A DNA stretch of 64,000 nucleotides from Paenibacillus_AA sp045062745. GTDB lineage: Bacteria > Bacillota > Bacilli > Paenibacillales > NBRC-103111. A program made the translations under genes and the position numbers. Location: the NCBI RefSeq assembly GCF_045062745.1, contig NZ_JBJGED010000024.1, positions 60,543 through 124,542 on the forward strand, read 5' to 3'. Position 1 is the first letter of the stretch. Every line of letters begins with the position of its first letter. Positions 1-7,851 of the stretch are shown piece after piece. The notes below the pieces were generated by a model. That model saw only the letters and a program-made list of their open reading frames with translations, had not been told where the DNA came from and searched no databases.

Positions 1-206
1 TGCTGCGGGACGTATGCGCGATTCCGGCCGAGGCAGAGCGGATGCTGCTGCAGTCGTTCGATGCGCTCGGCCTGAGCGTCCGGGCGCACGACCGGATCTT
101 GAAGCTCGCCCGCACCCTCGCGGACTTGGACGATAGCTCGCGCATCCGGACGGAGCATATTGCGGAAGCGATCCAGTATCGGGTGTTGGATAAGAAGTGG
201 GGGTAG
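1..206 (+). CDS. comM: ComM/YifB family Mg-chelatase-like ATPase, C-terminal end only
   Basis: Only the last 67 codons are inside the window; the reading frame enters at base 3 and stops with TAG at 204-206. The translated tail (LRDVCAIPAEAERMLLQSFD, then a helix pair ending EAIQYRVLDKKWG) matches the C-terminal helical domain of YifB/ComM proteins, which end in AIQYR-L-D-R. In competent bacteria ComM is a hexameric helicase promoting branch migration during transformation; in Firmicutes the role of YifB is not settled. It is convergent with the minus-strand yraN block. Identification rests on the tail alone. Confidence 0.75.
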   Translation, partial: LRDVCAIPAEAERMLLQSFDALGLSVRAHDRILKLARTLADLDDSSRIRTEHIAEAIQYRVLDKKWG

Positions 207-272
207 GGTCTATTGGGGGGAGTTAGCACGTTTTCGTGCCAATTCGGCGGCGACCATGGCCCTTAGGGGCAA

Positions 273-668
273 TTAAAACGCATTCTCGATATGATCCAGG
301 CTGGCGAGGCTGCCGTCTCGCGAGAACGTTGCGCAAATGACATCGAAGCGAATCGGCGTATTGCCGTCCCATTTCGATTGGTGCAAATACACTTGGGCAA
401 TTTCGCGGACTTGCCGAATTTTGCGCGCGTCGACCGATTCCTGAGGGGTTCCGAAGGTGCCCGTATTCGTGCGCGAGCGTACCTCGACGAAGGCGAGCAC
501 CTCGCCATTATCGGCGACGAGGTCGAGTTCTCCGCTCCGGCAACGCCAATTGCGCGCGACGATGCGGTAACCGACCCGCTCCATGTGGTCCGCGGCCAGC
601 TGCTCTCCACGGGCCCCTAGTTCTCGGCGGGATGGACGGTTGGAGGACGAGCTATTGTCTAAGGTCAT
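273..668 (-). CDS. yraN: YraN family (UPF0102) nuclease-fold protein
   Basis: A 131-residue protein with the restriction-endonuclease-like fold typical of UPF0102. Visible signatures are the N-terminal GARGEQLAADHMERVGYRI, the catalytic-looking GELDLVADNGEVLAFVEVR (E, D and E-x-K-like positions) and the ending RFDVICATF. The family is found near rnhB and comM in many bacteria and is suspected to act on DNA, but no function is established. The chosen ATG at 668 has GGAGGG about ten bases upstream; a TTG at 686 in the same frame would place the ribosome site inside the gene. It begins just after the stop of the FlhB-like gene and is the last gene of this minus-strand series. Confidence 0.9.
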   Translation of the reverse strand: MTLDNSSSSNRPSRRELGARGEQLAADHMERVGYRIVARNWRCRSGELDLVADNGEVLAFVEVRSRTNTGTFGTPQESVDARKIRQVREIAQVYLHQSKWDGNTPIRFDVICATFSRDGSLASLDHIENAF

Positions 669-670
669 CT

Positions 671-964
671 CTAAGGCTCCCTCCAATGTCTCGCACGTTG
701 GTCCGATCGGTAGATGAAGCTGAGCACTTCCGCTACGAGCTGGTACAGTTCAGGAGGAATTTCCTGGTTCAGGTCCAGCTTCGACAGCACCTCTACGAGG
801 GACGGATCCTCCTGGAGCGGAACGCCATGCTCCTTCGCTCGCTTGATAATCTCATCGGCAATCGCCCCCCTGCCCTTCGCGACGATGACCGGCGAAGCGT
901 GCTTCTCGGGCGCATACTTCAGCGCCACCGCCTTCTTGGGAGCGGATGGGTTCGGTTCCTTCAT
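671..964 (-). CDS. ylqH: FlhB C-terminal-domain homologue (YlqH-like)
   Basis: A 97-residue protein resembling the cytoplasmic tail of FlhB/YscU export switch proteins without their membrane domain. It shows the region after the usual autocleavage NPTH site (ALKYAPEKHASPVIVAKGRG), followed by the conserved A-E-I-I-x-x-A-K-E-H-G-V-P-L helix and P-E-L-Y-Q-L-V-A-E-V-L-x-F-I-Y end. The cleavage motif itself is not present. Family members (FlhB2, B. subtilis YlqH) are encoded beside a FliK-like gene and rnhB and may substitute for the FlhB tail in flagellar export, though this is not proven. Its ATG overlaps the stop of the upstream FliK-like gene (961-964), indicating translational coupling. Confidence 0.85.
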   Translation of the reverse strand: MKEPNPSAPKKAVALKYAPEKHASPVIVAKGRGAIADEIIKRAKEHGVPLQEDPSLVEVLSKLDLNQEIPPELYQLVAEVLSFIYRSDQRARHWREP

Positions 965-2841
965 ACGCGAAAATCCACCCCTCGGTAAGGCTTCACATGG
1001 TACGCAGCGGCTCCAGCCGATCGTGGAGCGGCTGACGGCGCACCTTCGCTCTCTCCTGTCCCGGTCAACGGTTGCGGCTGCAGCTCGGGAAACGGCGCGC
1101 AGCGCAGCGTCACGAGCGAATAGCCGGACTGGACGAGTGCGGCCTCGATCTCCTCCCGGTACGTGTCGAGGAGGCCAAGCATAAACGGATGATCGTTATG
1201 CACCTGCAGCTGCACCTTCCGGTCATACACTTGCACATCGACGAGCGTATCGCCGATCGCCTGCATGCGAAGATCGAACAGCAACCGGCAGTTGTGCGCA
1301 TCGATCTCGCCCTTCTTGCCCTTGCGCGATTGGATATGGATCGAGGCCGTTTGTTGGCCGGCCCCGTTGTAGAACGGCACGAACAACGTAATGTGCGACA
1401 TAACGGCTCCCCTGTCCGGGGTGAGCAGCAGTTGCTGGCCGGTGACGTGCTGCAGCGCCTGCTGGACCTGCTCCTTGAGCGCGGGCGGCACCCCGTCCGC
1501 GTCCGAAAGCTGCAGCAGCACGCTCTTCAGCGACTCGGCCGACGCCTTCTGCGCCGCATTGTCGGCAGCTGGGGATTCCGGCGCGTCGAGCGGCCCTCCC
1601 GGGAGGAGGATCTCCGTCCCGGCTACTACGACGCGCGTCTTGGCCTCGCCGCCGTCGTGGAGCAAGCTCTTCGCGACGGTATGCTCGTGCTCCACCCCGA
1701 CGGCTCTCAGCAGCCGGGGGATCCAGTCCGCGGCCGCGCCGCCCAGGCGCTCGGCCGGCCGCTGCGGCGCCGCAGCGCCGCTCGCGCGGGCATCGCCCGC
1801 GGGCGCCGGCGACTCGCCGCCGCGCGGCGCGGACGCGCCCGCCGCCGCGGGCCGCACCGCGTCGCCGGCGCTTGCCGCGCTCGGCGCGACAGGCGCGGCC
1901 GCGGGCGCTGGCGCTGGCGCGTCCGCCGCGCGGCCGAGCGCGCGCGCGCCGCCGGCGCCGCCCGCTGGCGCGGCGCCCGGGCCCGCCGGCGGCGCGGCCA
2001 GCGGCGCGCGCGCGGGCGGCTCGCCCGGCCGCGCCTCGCGCGGTGGCGCGCTCGCGCCTGCGCCGGGCGCGGGGCCCGCGCTGCCGCGCGAGGCCGCGGG
2101 CGCGCCCGGCGCAGGCGCCTCGGGCGCCGCGTCCGCGGCGGCGCCGGCGGCGGCGCTGCGCGCGTCGCCCGCGAGGCCGCCGAGCAGCGCCTGCAGCTTG
2201 CCGGCCGCCTCGCGGACCGCGGGCGGCAGCTCGGCCGCGCGCGACGGCTGCAGCGCCTCCGCGAGCCGGTCCGTCAGCTCTGCCAGCTCCTGGTGGAACG
2301 GCGGTCCGAACATGACCTGCTGCAGCGCGCGAACCGTGCCGACGGTGACCGGGAGCTGACGCTTCATTGCCACGATCGCCGCTTCCGTCCATTGCTCCGG
2401 CTTCGCACCTGCCGGCAGCTGCTCCAGGACATTCTGCAGCTGCAGGACATTCCCCCGAGTCAGCTGTACGCCGGACTGCTGCATCGTCTTCACCAGCTCG
2501 CGCGAAGCCGGCTGATCCTTCAGCCCCAACCCCTTCACGAGATCGCCCAACGTCTCGTCGGACAAAGCCGCCTCAGGCGACACGACCGGCTTCAAAATCA
2601 ATTGATTGCCGCCCCCGTTCGGCTGCACCTGCAAGAGCGTCACTTGCCCTTGCTGCAAAGGCGTCTCCAGCTTCGCCCGGACATGCACGCCCCCGATATT
2701 GACGAGCGCTTCCTGATCGCTGATGAGCTGCAGCACCATCCCTTTGACAACTTGACCGACCTTCAGCTCGAGCGACTTGGCATCGCCTGCTTGCACATCC
2801 CCCATCAGGCCTCGCAGCATTTGGCCAATCTGCATACTCAC
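961..2841 (-). CDS. FliK-like (YlqG-type) protein with GC-extreme low-complexity centre
   Basis: About 626 residues. The N-terminal 180 residues have regular helices and a beta-rich segment (LELKVGQVVKGMVLQL), and the C-terminal 180 residues resemble the flagellar hook-length control (FliK/Flg_hook) domain, with VDVQVYDRKVQLQVHNDHPF. Between them lies about 200 residues almost wholly made of Ala, Pro, Gly and Arg (bases about 1740-2230), where GC content is so high that all six frames stay open. A GTG at 2841 is preceded by AGGAGG at seven bases and is preferred to the ATG six bases downstream (2835) or an upstream ATG at 2868 that lies before the ribosome site. Paired with the FlhB-tail gene that follows, as in Bacillus ylqG-ylqH. 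Export-control function is inferred from the pairing, not shown. Confidence 0.8.
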   Translation of the reverse strand: MSMQIGQMLRGLMGDVQAGDAKSLELKVGQVVKGMVLQLISDQEALVNIGGVHVRAKLETPLQQGQVTLLQVQPNGGGNQLILKPVVSPEAALSDETLGDLVKGLGLKDQPASRELVKTMQQSGVQLTRGNVLQLQNVLEQLPAGAKPEQWTEAAIVAMKRQLPVTVGTVRALQQVMFGPPFHQELAELTDRLAEALQPSRAAELPPAVREAAGKLQALLGGLAGDARSAAAGAAADAAPEAPAPGAPAASRGSAGPAPGAGASAPPREARPGEPPARAPLAAPPAGPGAAPAGGAGGARALGRAADAPAPAPAAAPVAPSAASAGDAVRPAAAGASAPRGGESPAPAGDARASGAAAPQRPAERLGGAAADWIPRLLRAVGVEHEHTVAKSLLHDGGEAKTRVVVAGTEILLPGGPLDAPESPAADNAAQKASAESLKSVLLQLSDADGVPPALKEQVQQALQHVTGQQLLLTPDRGAVMSHITLFVPFYNGAGQQTASIHIQSRKGKKGEIDAHNCRLLFDLRMQAIGDTLVDVQVYDRKVQLQVHNDHPFMLGLLDTYREEIEAALVQSGYSLVTLRCAPFPELQPQPLTGTGESEGAPSAAPRSAGAAAYHVKPYRGVDFRV

Positions 2842-2924
2842 GGGCGTCCCTCCTCCGTTCAACCCCATGCGGTTCCATCTATGTATCTATGTATCGGCTA
2901 AAGCGGCCCTCTTCAACAGCCTAT

Positions 2925-3539
2925 TCAGAACAACTCCTGCTGCACGTTCAAAATCTTCCCCAGAAACGATTTCCGGTGTAGAGGACTCGGCCCGTATTCC
3001 GTAATCGCCTCGCGATGCTGTTTCGTCGCATATCCTTTATGGACCGCGATCCCATATTCCGGGTAATCGAGATCCCAATGCCGGCACATGCGGTCTCGGG
3101 TCACCTTCGCTACAATCGAAGCCGCCGCGATCGATTGGCTGAGCGCATCCCCATGAATGATCGCGAGCTGGGGAAGCTTGCTGTCCACCTTCTCCGCATC
3201 GATGAGCAAATATTCGGGCGTCACCGTGCCCGCCACTTGCTCGAGCGCCTGTTTCATGGCTAGTCTCGCCGCTTGCTTAATGTTGATCGTATCGATCGTC
3301 TCCGCATCAACTTGCCCTACGCCGATCGCTACAGCACTTTCCAGTATCGCTTCGTACAGCTCTTCCCTGCGCTTCTCGCTCAGCTTCTTGGAGTCGTCGA
3401 TCCCTTCGATGACGAGTCCCGCCGGGAGCACGACCGCGGCTGCGACGACATCTCCGAACAAGCAGCCGCGCCCGACCTCGTCGATGCCTGCCACGTGCTG
3501 CAAGCCCCGCGCCCACAAATCTCTCTCATAATCCAACAT
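2925..3539 (-). CDS. rnhB: Ribonuclease HII
   Basis: RNase HII removes ribonucleotides and RNA from RNA-DNA hybrids during replication and ribonucleotide excision repair. The 204-residue protein has the GIDEVGRG motif with the first catalytic Asp and Glu, the DSKKLSEKRRE helix, the mid-protein LLIDAEK aspartate, and the HGDALSQSIAAASIVAKVTRD stretch with its catalytic Asp, ending in the usual HRKSF. One oddity: the segment after GRG reads CLFGDVV, where most homologues have PLAGPVV. Length is normal for the short form without the N-terminal extension. It sits in its usual place after rbgA and lepB. Confidence 0.96.
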   Translation of the reverse strand: MLDYERDLWARGLQHVAGIDEVGRGCLFGDVVAAAVVLPAGLVIEGIDDSKKLSEKRREELYEAILESAVAIGVGQVDAETIDTINIKQAARLAMKQALEQVAGTVTPEYLLIDAEKVDSKLPQLAIIHGDALSQSIAAASIVAKVTRDRMCRHWDLDYPEYGIAVHKGYATKQHREAITEYGPSPLHRKSFLGKILNVQQELF

Positions 3540-3683
3540 CTATGTATTCCCTCCCAGCTTATCTAGCTGTAAGCCTCTATCTCTCCATTGTACGGGTTCT
3601 CGTCCATGAAAAAAAGCACTTTCCCCGATCCGGAGAAGCTTCAGCGCCCAATAAGCGACTGATGCTCCATCCTGTAAATCGGT

Positions 3684-4571
3684 TCAGGTGCTTCCCGTTC
3701 CCGCTTCCGGCCGTTCCAGACTGATCCGGCCCAGCTTGCCTCCGCGCAAATCGCGCAAAATAACCATCGCCGCCTTCTCGAGATTCACGCCGCCCCCGCT
3801 CTGCAAGCAGCCGCGCCGGCGGCCGATCTGCTCCATCACGTCTACGACGTCATTCGCCTCCAGCTCGTCGCTGTAGGCCGGAACCGACTCCAGGTCGTAG
3901 CGCTCCTTCAGCTCGTTCCCGTATTCCTTCAGCATGTAGCGAACCGCTTGGTACGCGACATCCTCCAGCCCGAGCAGCTGGTCCTTGATCGAGCCGATCA
4001 TCGCCAGGCGGTAGCCGACCATCTGGTCCTCGAACTTGGGCCACAAAATGCCCGGTGTATCCAGCAGCTCGATACCGCCGCCGGTCTTAATCCACTGCTG
4101 GCCTTTCGTCACGCCCGGCTTGTCCCCGGTCGCCGCGATGTTGCGTCCCGCCATCCGGTTGATGAGCGTGGATTTGCCGACATTGGGAATGCCCACGATC
4201 AGGGCCCGAATCGCCCGCGGGTTCAACCCTTTGCTGATTTGCCTGTCGATCTTTTCCTTCAGCACGACCTTCGCCCGCTCGGGAATTTCCTTCACCCCGA
4301 AGCCTGTCGTCGCGTCCATCGGCAAGGCGTCGATGCCCCGATCCGCGAAATACGCCACCCATTCCTTCGTCACCGCCGGATCGGCTAGATCCGACTTGTT
4401 CAGCACGACGAGCTTCGGTTTTTGCTGCAAAATTTCATCCACCATCGGATTGCGGCTCGACAGCGGCACACGTGCATCGAGCAGCTCGATTGCGATGTCG
4501 ATCAGCTTGAGCTTTTCTTGAATTTGCCGTTTCGCCCGGGTCATGTGCCCCGGGAACCATTGAATAGTCAT
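3684..4571 (-). CDS. rbgA: Ribosome biogenesis GTPase RbgA (YlqF)
   Basis: A circularly permuted GTPase needed for late 50S subunit maturation, including L16 incorporation, in Firmicutes. The order of nucleotide motifs shows the permutation: G4 (NKSD) comes first, then G1 (GIPNVGKSTLINRM) and G3 (DTPG). The N-terminus has the family signature IQWFPGHMTRAKRQI, and the C-terminal third is the helical RNA-binding domain with the segment RRRGCLQSGGGVNLEKAA. At 295 residues it is near the usual length. Located between lepB and rnhB as in Bacillus. Confidence 0.97.
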   Translation of the reverse strand: MTIQWFPGHMTRAKRQIQEKLKLIDIAIELLDARVPLSSRNPMVDEILQQKPKLVVLNKSDLADPAVTKEWVAYFADRGIDALPMDATTGFGVKEIPERAKVVLKEKIDRQISKGLNPRAIRALIVGIPNVGKSTLINRMAGRNIAATGDKPGVTKGQQWIKTGGGIELLDTPGILWPKFEDQMVGYRLAMIGSIKDQLLGLEDVAYQAVRYMLKEYGNELKERYDLESVPAYSDELEANDVVDVMEQIGRRRGCLQSGGGVNLEKAAMVILRDLRGGKLGRISLERPEAGTGST

Positions 4572-4587
4572 TTTTCACCTCAACTTG

Positions 4588-5286
4588 CTAGTGGATCAGG
4601 CGAATCTTCGACGCCGGCCAGAAAATGACGTCCGCCCGTCCGACCACCTTCTCCAAATCCACCGGACCGACGGTTTTGAACCGGCTATCCGTGCTGTTCG
4701 GCCGGTTATCGCCCATGACAAAGACGCTGCCTTCCGGAATTTTCGTTTCCGGGAAATCGGTGTTGTTATAATTTCTCCCTGCCGCGTGGGCTTTATCCAC
4801 CGCTTCCTTCAGATACGGCTCGTCCAGCAGCTCGCCGTTGACGTACACTTTGTCGCCTTGCACGCGTACGGTTTCTCCCGGAAGCGCAATGACCCGCTTG
4901 ATAAAATCTTTTTCCTCCGTCGCATGGAACACAAGCACCTCGCCGCGCTTCGGCTCCCGCACCGAGTACAAAATTTTGTTCACGATGATCCGCTCGCCGT
5001 TCTCGAAGTTCGGCTCCATCGACTGCCCGTCCACGATAAACGGCGCGAAGATGAACCAGCGTATGACGAACACGAGCCCGAGCGCGATCAGCAGCGCTTT
5101 GGCCCATTCCCACGCTTCGTTCTTGGCACTGTTCTTGGTATGTATAACCGTTTTCTCCGTCGTCTCCCTAGGCTCATCCGGGGTCGTCGACGCTGCGAGC
5201 GACGGACTTGCTTCGACTTGCGCCTCCGACCGTTCGTCGCGAGGCTCGTCCGTATCCGGACGCGATTTGTTCGCTTCGTTATCCAT
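4588..5286 (-). CDS. lepB: Signal peptidase I
   Basis: Type I signal peptidase that removes Sec and Tat signal peptides at the outer face of the membrane. A hydrophilic N-terminal segment of about 50 residues precedes one transmembrane helix (AKALLIALGLVFVIRWFIF). Next come the catalytic serine in VDGQSMEPNF, the catalytic lysine in FIKRVIALPGE, and box E GDNRPNSTDSR. The ATG at 5286 has an AAGGAATGG-type ribosome site; an upstream in-frame codon at 5331 would add 15 residues with no homology. It is separated from rplS by a hairpin that may end most rplS transcription. Firmicutes usually have several paralogues. Confidence 0.95.
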   Translation of the reverse strand: MDNEANKSRPDTDEPRDERSEAQVEASPSLAASTTPDEPRETTEKTVIHTKNSAKNEAWEWAKALLIALGLVFVIRWFIFAPFIVDGQSMEPNFENGERIIVNKILYSVREPKRGEVLVFHATEEKDFIKRVIALPGETVRVQGDKVYVNGELLDEPYLKEAVDKAHAAGRNYNNTDFPETKIPEGSVFVMGDNRPNSTDSRFKTVGPVDLEKVVGRADVIFWPASKIRLIH

Positions 5287-5339
5287 ACAGCCACCATTCC
5301 TTCTATGTAACGGTTCTACCGGTTTCCCCAAAATGACGC

Positions 5340-5366
5340 AAAAGGGGACTTGTATCCAAGCCCCCT
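5340..5366 (-). terminator. Rho-independent terminator after rplS (weak)
   Basis: On the minus strand a GGGG-x-CTTG stem pairs with CAAG-x-CCCC around a GATA loop and is followed by TTTTG. It lies ten bases after the rplS stop and before lepB. The U-tract is short, so read-through into lepB is likely. Confidence 0.6.
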
Positions 5367-5375
5367 CCCGATCTC

Positions 5376-5717
5376 TTATCGAATTTCTTTGATTCTCGCT
5401 GCTTTACCGCGTAGGCCGCGCAAGTAGTACAGCTTGGCGCGACGAACTTTACCGCGGCGAGCCACATCGATCTTATCGATCTTCGGCGAATGCACCGGGA
5501 ATGTTCTTTCCACTCCTACGCCATACGATACTTTACGCACCGTAAACGTTTCGCTGATGCCGCCTCCACGACGGGAGATGACAACACCTTCAAAAATCTG
5601 AATACGCTCGCGGGAACCCTCGATAACTTTTACGTGTACTTTCAAAGTATCGCCGGGACGAAAGCTGGGAAGATCTTTGCGGAGTTGTTCTTGTGTAATG
5701 GCTTGAACAAGATTCAT
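5376..5717 (-). CDS. rplS: 50S ribosomal protein L19
   Basis: Ribosomal protein L19, located at the 30S-50S interface. The 113 residues show the family hallmarks: N-terminal helix ITQEQLRKDLPSFRPGDTLK, the segment RIQIFEGVVISRRGGGISETFTVRK split around its basic loop, and a C-terminal RRAKLYYLRGLRGKAARIKE. The ATG at 5717 has an excellent AAGGAGG site eight bases upstream; the in-frame codon at 5735 overlaps that site and is rejected. It follows trmD, as in most Firmicutes. Confidence 0.98.
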   Translation of the reverse strand: MNLVQAITQEQLRKDLPSFRPGDTLKVHVKVIEGSRERIQIFEGVVISRRGGGISETFTVRKVSYGVGVERTFPVHSPKIDKIDVARRGKVRRAKLYYLRGLRGKAARIKEIR

Positions 5718-5855
5718 AGGACTTCCTCCTTCCACTCAGGTGTTCGTACGCGTTCCAAGAGCGAACCTATGTCGCTCTGTCATTACGAGCAGCGGACCAC
5801 CGATCTGAAAACTGCAACAGATGAAATTTTACCACAAACGCTAGGCGATTACAAG

Positions 5856-6605
5856 CTATGTCTCGTGATTGTTCTCGCTCTCCAGCTTGGCCAGCCATTC
5901 CCGGTCTTCCTTCGTTAAAGCTGCGGATTCGAGCAAGTCGGGACGCCGCTTCCAAGTCCGGGCCAAAGCCTGCTGACGCCGCCACTTCTCGATATTGCCA
6001 TGGTGGCCCGAGATGAGCACCTCCGGCACCGTCCAGCCGCGGAAATCGGCGGGACGCGTGTAATGCGGATATTCCAGCAGTCCGGTGCTGAACGAATCCG
6101 TAACCGCCGACTGCTCATTGCCCAGCACGCCCGGCAGGAGCCGTACGACGCTGTCGATGATCGCCATCGCGGGAATTTCGCCGCCAGTCAGCACGTAATC
6201 CCCGATCGACAGCTCGTCCGTCACGAGGTGCTCGCGGATGCGCTCGTCATAGCCTTCGTAATGGCCGCAGATGAACACGAGGTGCTCGGCTTGGCTCAGT
6301 TCCTCTGCCTTGCGTTGCGTATAGCGCTCCCCTTGCGGGCACAGCAGGATGACGCGCGGTTTCGCAGCCTCCGGCTCCACGGCGAGCGCTTCTACGGCCC
6401 GGAAGATCGGATCGGGCTTCAGCACCATGCCGCCTCCGCCCCCGTACGGATAGTCGTCCACCGTATTGTGCTTGTTCTCGGCGTAATCGCGGAAATTGAT
6501 TGCGCCGAGCGAGACGAGGCCTTTCTCCCTAGCCTTGCCCAGTATGCTCGCCTGGAAAACGGCCTCGAACATTTCGGGGAACAACGTCAGCACGTCGATT
6601 CTCAT
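5856..6605 (-). CDS. trmD: tRNA (guanine-N1-)-methyltransferase
   Basis: Methylates G37 of tRNAs with G36, preventing +1 frameshifting. The protein starts MRIDVLTLFPEMFE, as expected of TrmD, and contains the trefoil-knot SAM-binding motifs GHYEGYDERI and SIGDYVLTGGE and the substrate segment SGHHGNIEKWRRQQAL. The true start overlaps the rimM stop by four bases (ATGA, 6602-6605); upstream in-frame codons to 6725 lie inside rimM and are not used. About 249 residues, normal for the family. Confidence 0.97.
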   Translation of the reverse strand: MRIDVLTLFPEMFEAVFQASILGKAREKGLVSLGAINFRDYAENKHNTVDDYPYGGGGGMVLKPDPIFRAVEALAVEPEAAKPRVILLCPQGERYTQRKAEELSQAEHLVFICGHYEGYDERIREHLVTDELSIGDYVLTGGEIPAMAIIDSVVRLLPGVLGNEQSAVTDSFSTGLLEYPHYTRPADFRGWTVPEVLISGHHGNIEKWRRQQALARTWKRRPDLLESAALTKEDREWLAKLESENNHET

Positions 6606-7123
6606 ACGTCCAAGCCTTCCATCATGTGTACGCGAATGCGCTTGGCCTCGACATCCACGTTCAAGATCACATCGTCGATGACCGGCAGCAGCAGCGGCTT
6701 CCCTTTCGGCCGGTTTACGACCCACACATGGTTCGCGCCCGGCGTTAAAATCTCCGATATGGTGCCCAGCGTTTCGCCTTCATCCGTCACAACTTCGCAC
6801 CCTACGATTTCATGGTGGTAGTACTCGTCCTCTTCCAGCTCGGCCAACTGGTCTTGATGGATTTTGAGCGCCCAGCCCTTGTATTTTTCTACATCATTTA
6901 TGTGGTCGTAAGCTTTGAGCTTAACGATGTATGCGTTCTTATGTAGCCGCGCGGTTTCCACTTCCACCGGCACCTTTTCCTGATTCGAAGCGTCGATCAG
7001 CGTGAGCCGGCTCCCTTTGGAGAATCGCTCTTCCGGGAAGTCCGTTTGCGGGATGATTTTCAGTTCTCCTCGAATGCCGTGCGTATTCGCCACTTTGCCC
7101 ACATTGAACCATTTCGTTTCCAA
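6602..7123 (-). CDS. rimM: Ribosome maturation factor RimM
   Basis: RimM assists 30S head assembly by binding S19. The two domains are visible: an N-terminal beta barrel (FNVGKVANTHGIRGELKI) and a C-terminal PRC barrel (EYYHHEIVGCEVVTDEGE, then HVWVVNRPKGKPLLLPVI). A TTG at 7123 is preceded by GGAGGG at seven bases and gives the expected N-terminus METKWFNVGKV; an upstream TTG at 7138 would contain the ribosome site. Stop and trmD start overlap. A strong terminator-like hairpin precedes the gene. Confidence 0.93.
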   Translation of the reverse strand: METKWFNVGKVANTHGIRGELKIIPQTDFPEERFSKGSRLTLIDASNQEKVPVEVETARLHKNAYIVKLKAYDHINDVEKYKGWALKIHQDQLAELEEDEYYHHEIVGCEVVTDEGETLGTISEILTPGANHVWVVNRPKGKPLLLPVIDDVILNVDVEAKRIRVHMMEGLDV

Positions 7124-7175
7124 GGCAAGTCCCTCCAACCCAGCTTATTGCGGTTTCCCAACCGTGTATATACCA

Positions 7176-7213
7176 GAAAAAAGGGTTAGGCGCGGTACAC
7201 GTTCCTAACCCTT
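7176..7213 (-). terminator. Strong terminator or attenuator between khpA and rimM
   Basis: Because transcription runs leftwards, this element follows rimM's upstream region and precedes khpA. On the minus strand the order is AGGGTTAGG (7204-7212), loop, CCTAACCCT (7182-7190), then a run of six T ending at 7177: a perfect nine-base stem plus U-tract. RNA polymerase arriving from khpA (7273-7503) meets it before rimM, so it would cut the rpsP-khpA part from rimM-trmD-rplS unless read through. Confidence 0.85.
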
Positions 7214-7272
7214 CCTCTGTGAAGTTTGCCTGTCCGAGCGGCGGTCTATGCATGTCCCGGCGTCTTGCGGCG

Positions 7273-7503
7273 CTAGGAAACAATTTCAACCGAAACCCGC
7301 TTCGGTTCTTTCACGGCAGCCGAAGTGACGACGGTACGCAGCGCTTTGGCGATGCGTCCCTGCTTGCCGATGACCTTGCCCACGTCGGACGGGTGCACGG
7401 CCAGCCGGTAAATCGTCTCGTCCTTCTCGTCCACCACATTCACGATCACATCTTCCGGATGATCCACCAAAGCCTTAGCCAATACCGTGATAAGGTCTTT
7501 CAT
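7273..7503 (-). CDS. khpA: KH-domain RNA-binding protein KhpA
   Basis: A 76-residue KH protein (B. subtilis YlqC). The hallmark KH loop is present as VGKVIGKQGRIAKALRTVV (GxxG within a type II KH fold), preceded by the beta strand IYRLAVHPSD. In streptococci and lactobacilli KhpA forms a complex with KhpB/EloR/Jag and affects cell elongation and RNA stability. It lies directly downstream of rpsP, its conserved position, and upstream of the terminator-like hairpin at 7176-7213. Confidence 0.95.
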   Translation of the reverse strand: MKDLITVLAKALVDHPEDVIVNVVDEKDETIYRLAVHPSDVGKVIGKQGRIAKALRTVVTSAAVKEPKRVSVEIVS

Positions 7504-7527
7504 GAGGATTGCCTCCGATCGAACGGA

Positions 7528-7800
7528 TTACTTCTGAAGCTTGCTCTCGTGGAATTTGGTCATGATGCCGGCTTTGCTGAACAGGTTGCGCACGGTATCG
7601 GATGCTTGTGCACCGTTTTGCAGCCATTTCAATGCTTTTTCTTCGTCCAGGCTAACTACAGCCGGCGTTGCCACCGGGTTGTATGTGCCGATTTCTTCAA
7701 TAAAACGTCCATCGCGCGGGGAACGGGAATCCGATACAACCACACGATAGAAAGGCGCTTTGTGCGCACCCATCCGCTTCAAACGAATACGAACTGCCAT
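7528..7800 (-). CDS. rpsP: 30S ribosomal protein S16
   Basis: The 90-residue protein begins AVRIRLKRMGAHKAPFYRVV and continues with VSDSRSPRDGRFIEEIGTYN, both diagnostic of S16, a primary binding protein needed for 30S body assembly. A strong GGAGG-type site precedes the ATG at 7800. Located between ffh and khpA as in Bacillus, presumably co-transcribed from the ylxM promoter. Confidence 0.98.
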   Translation of the reverse strand: MAVRIRLKRMGAHKAPFYRVVVSDSRSPRDGRFIEEIGTYNPVATPAVVSLDEEKALKWLQNGAQASDTVRNLFSKAGIMTKFHESKLQK

Positions 7801-7851
7801 GTTGATTCACCTCCTAATAGAATTTCCTCAAAAACACATCTCCCACAAACA

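Noticed and set aside
1072..2901. 609-codon plus-strand open frame and several shorter ones opposite the FliK-like gene
   Set aside because: They exist because the GC-extreme centre has no stop codons in any frame; the translations are Arg-rich with no domain, and the minus-strand gene has conserved ends and a ribosome site.
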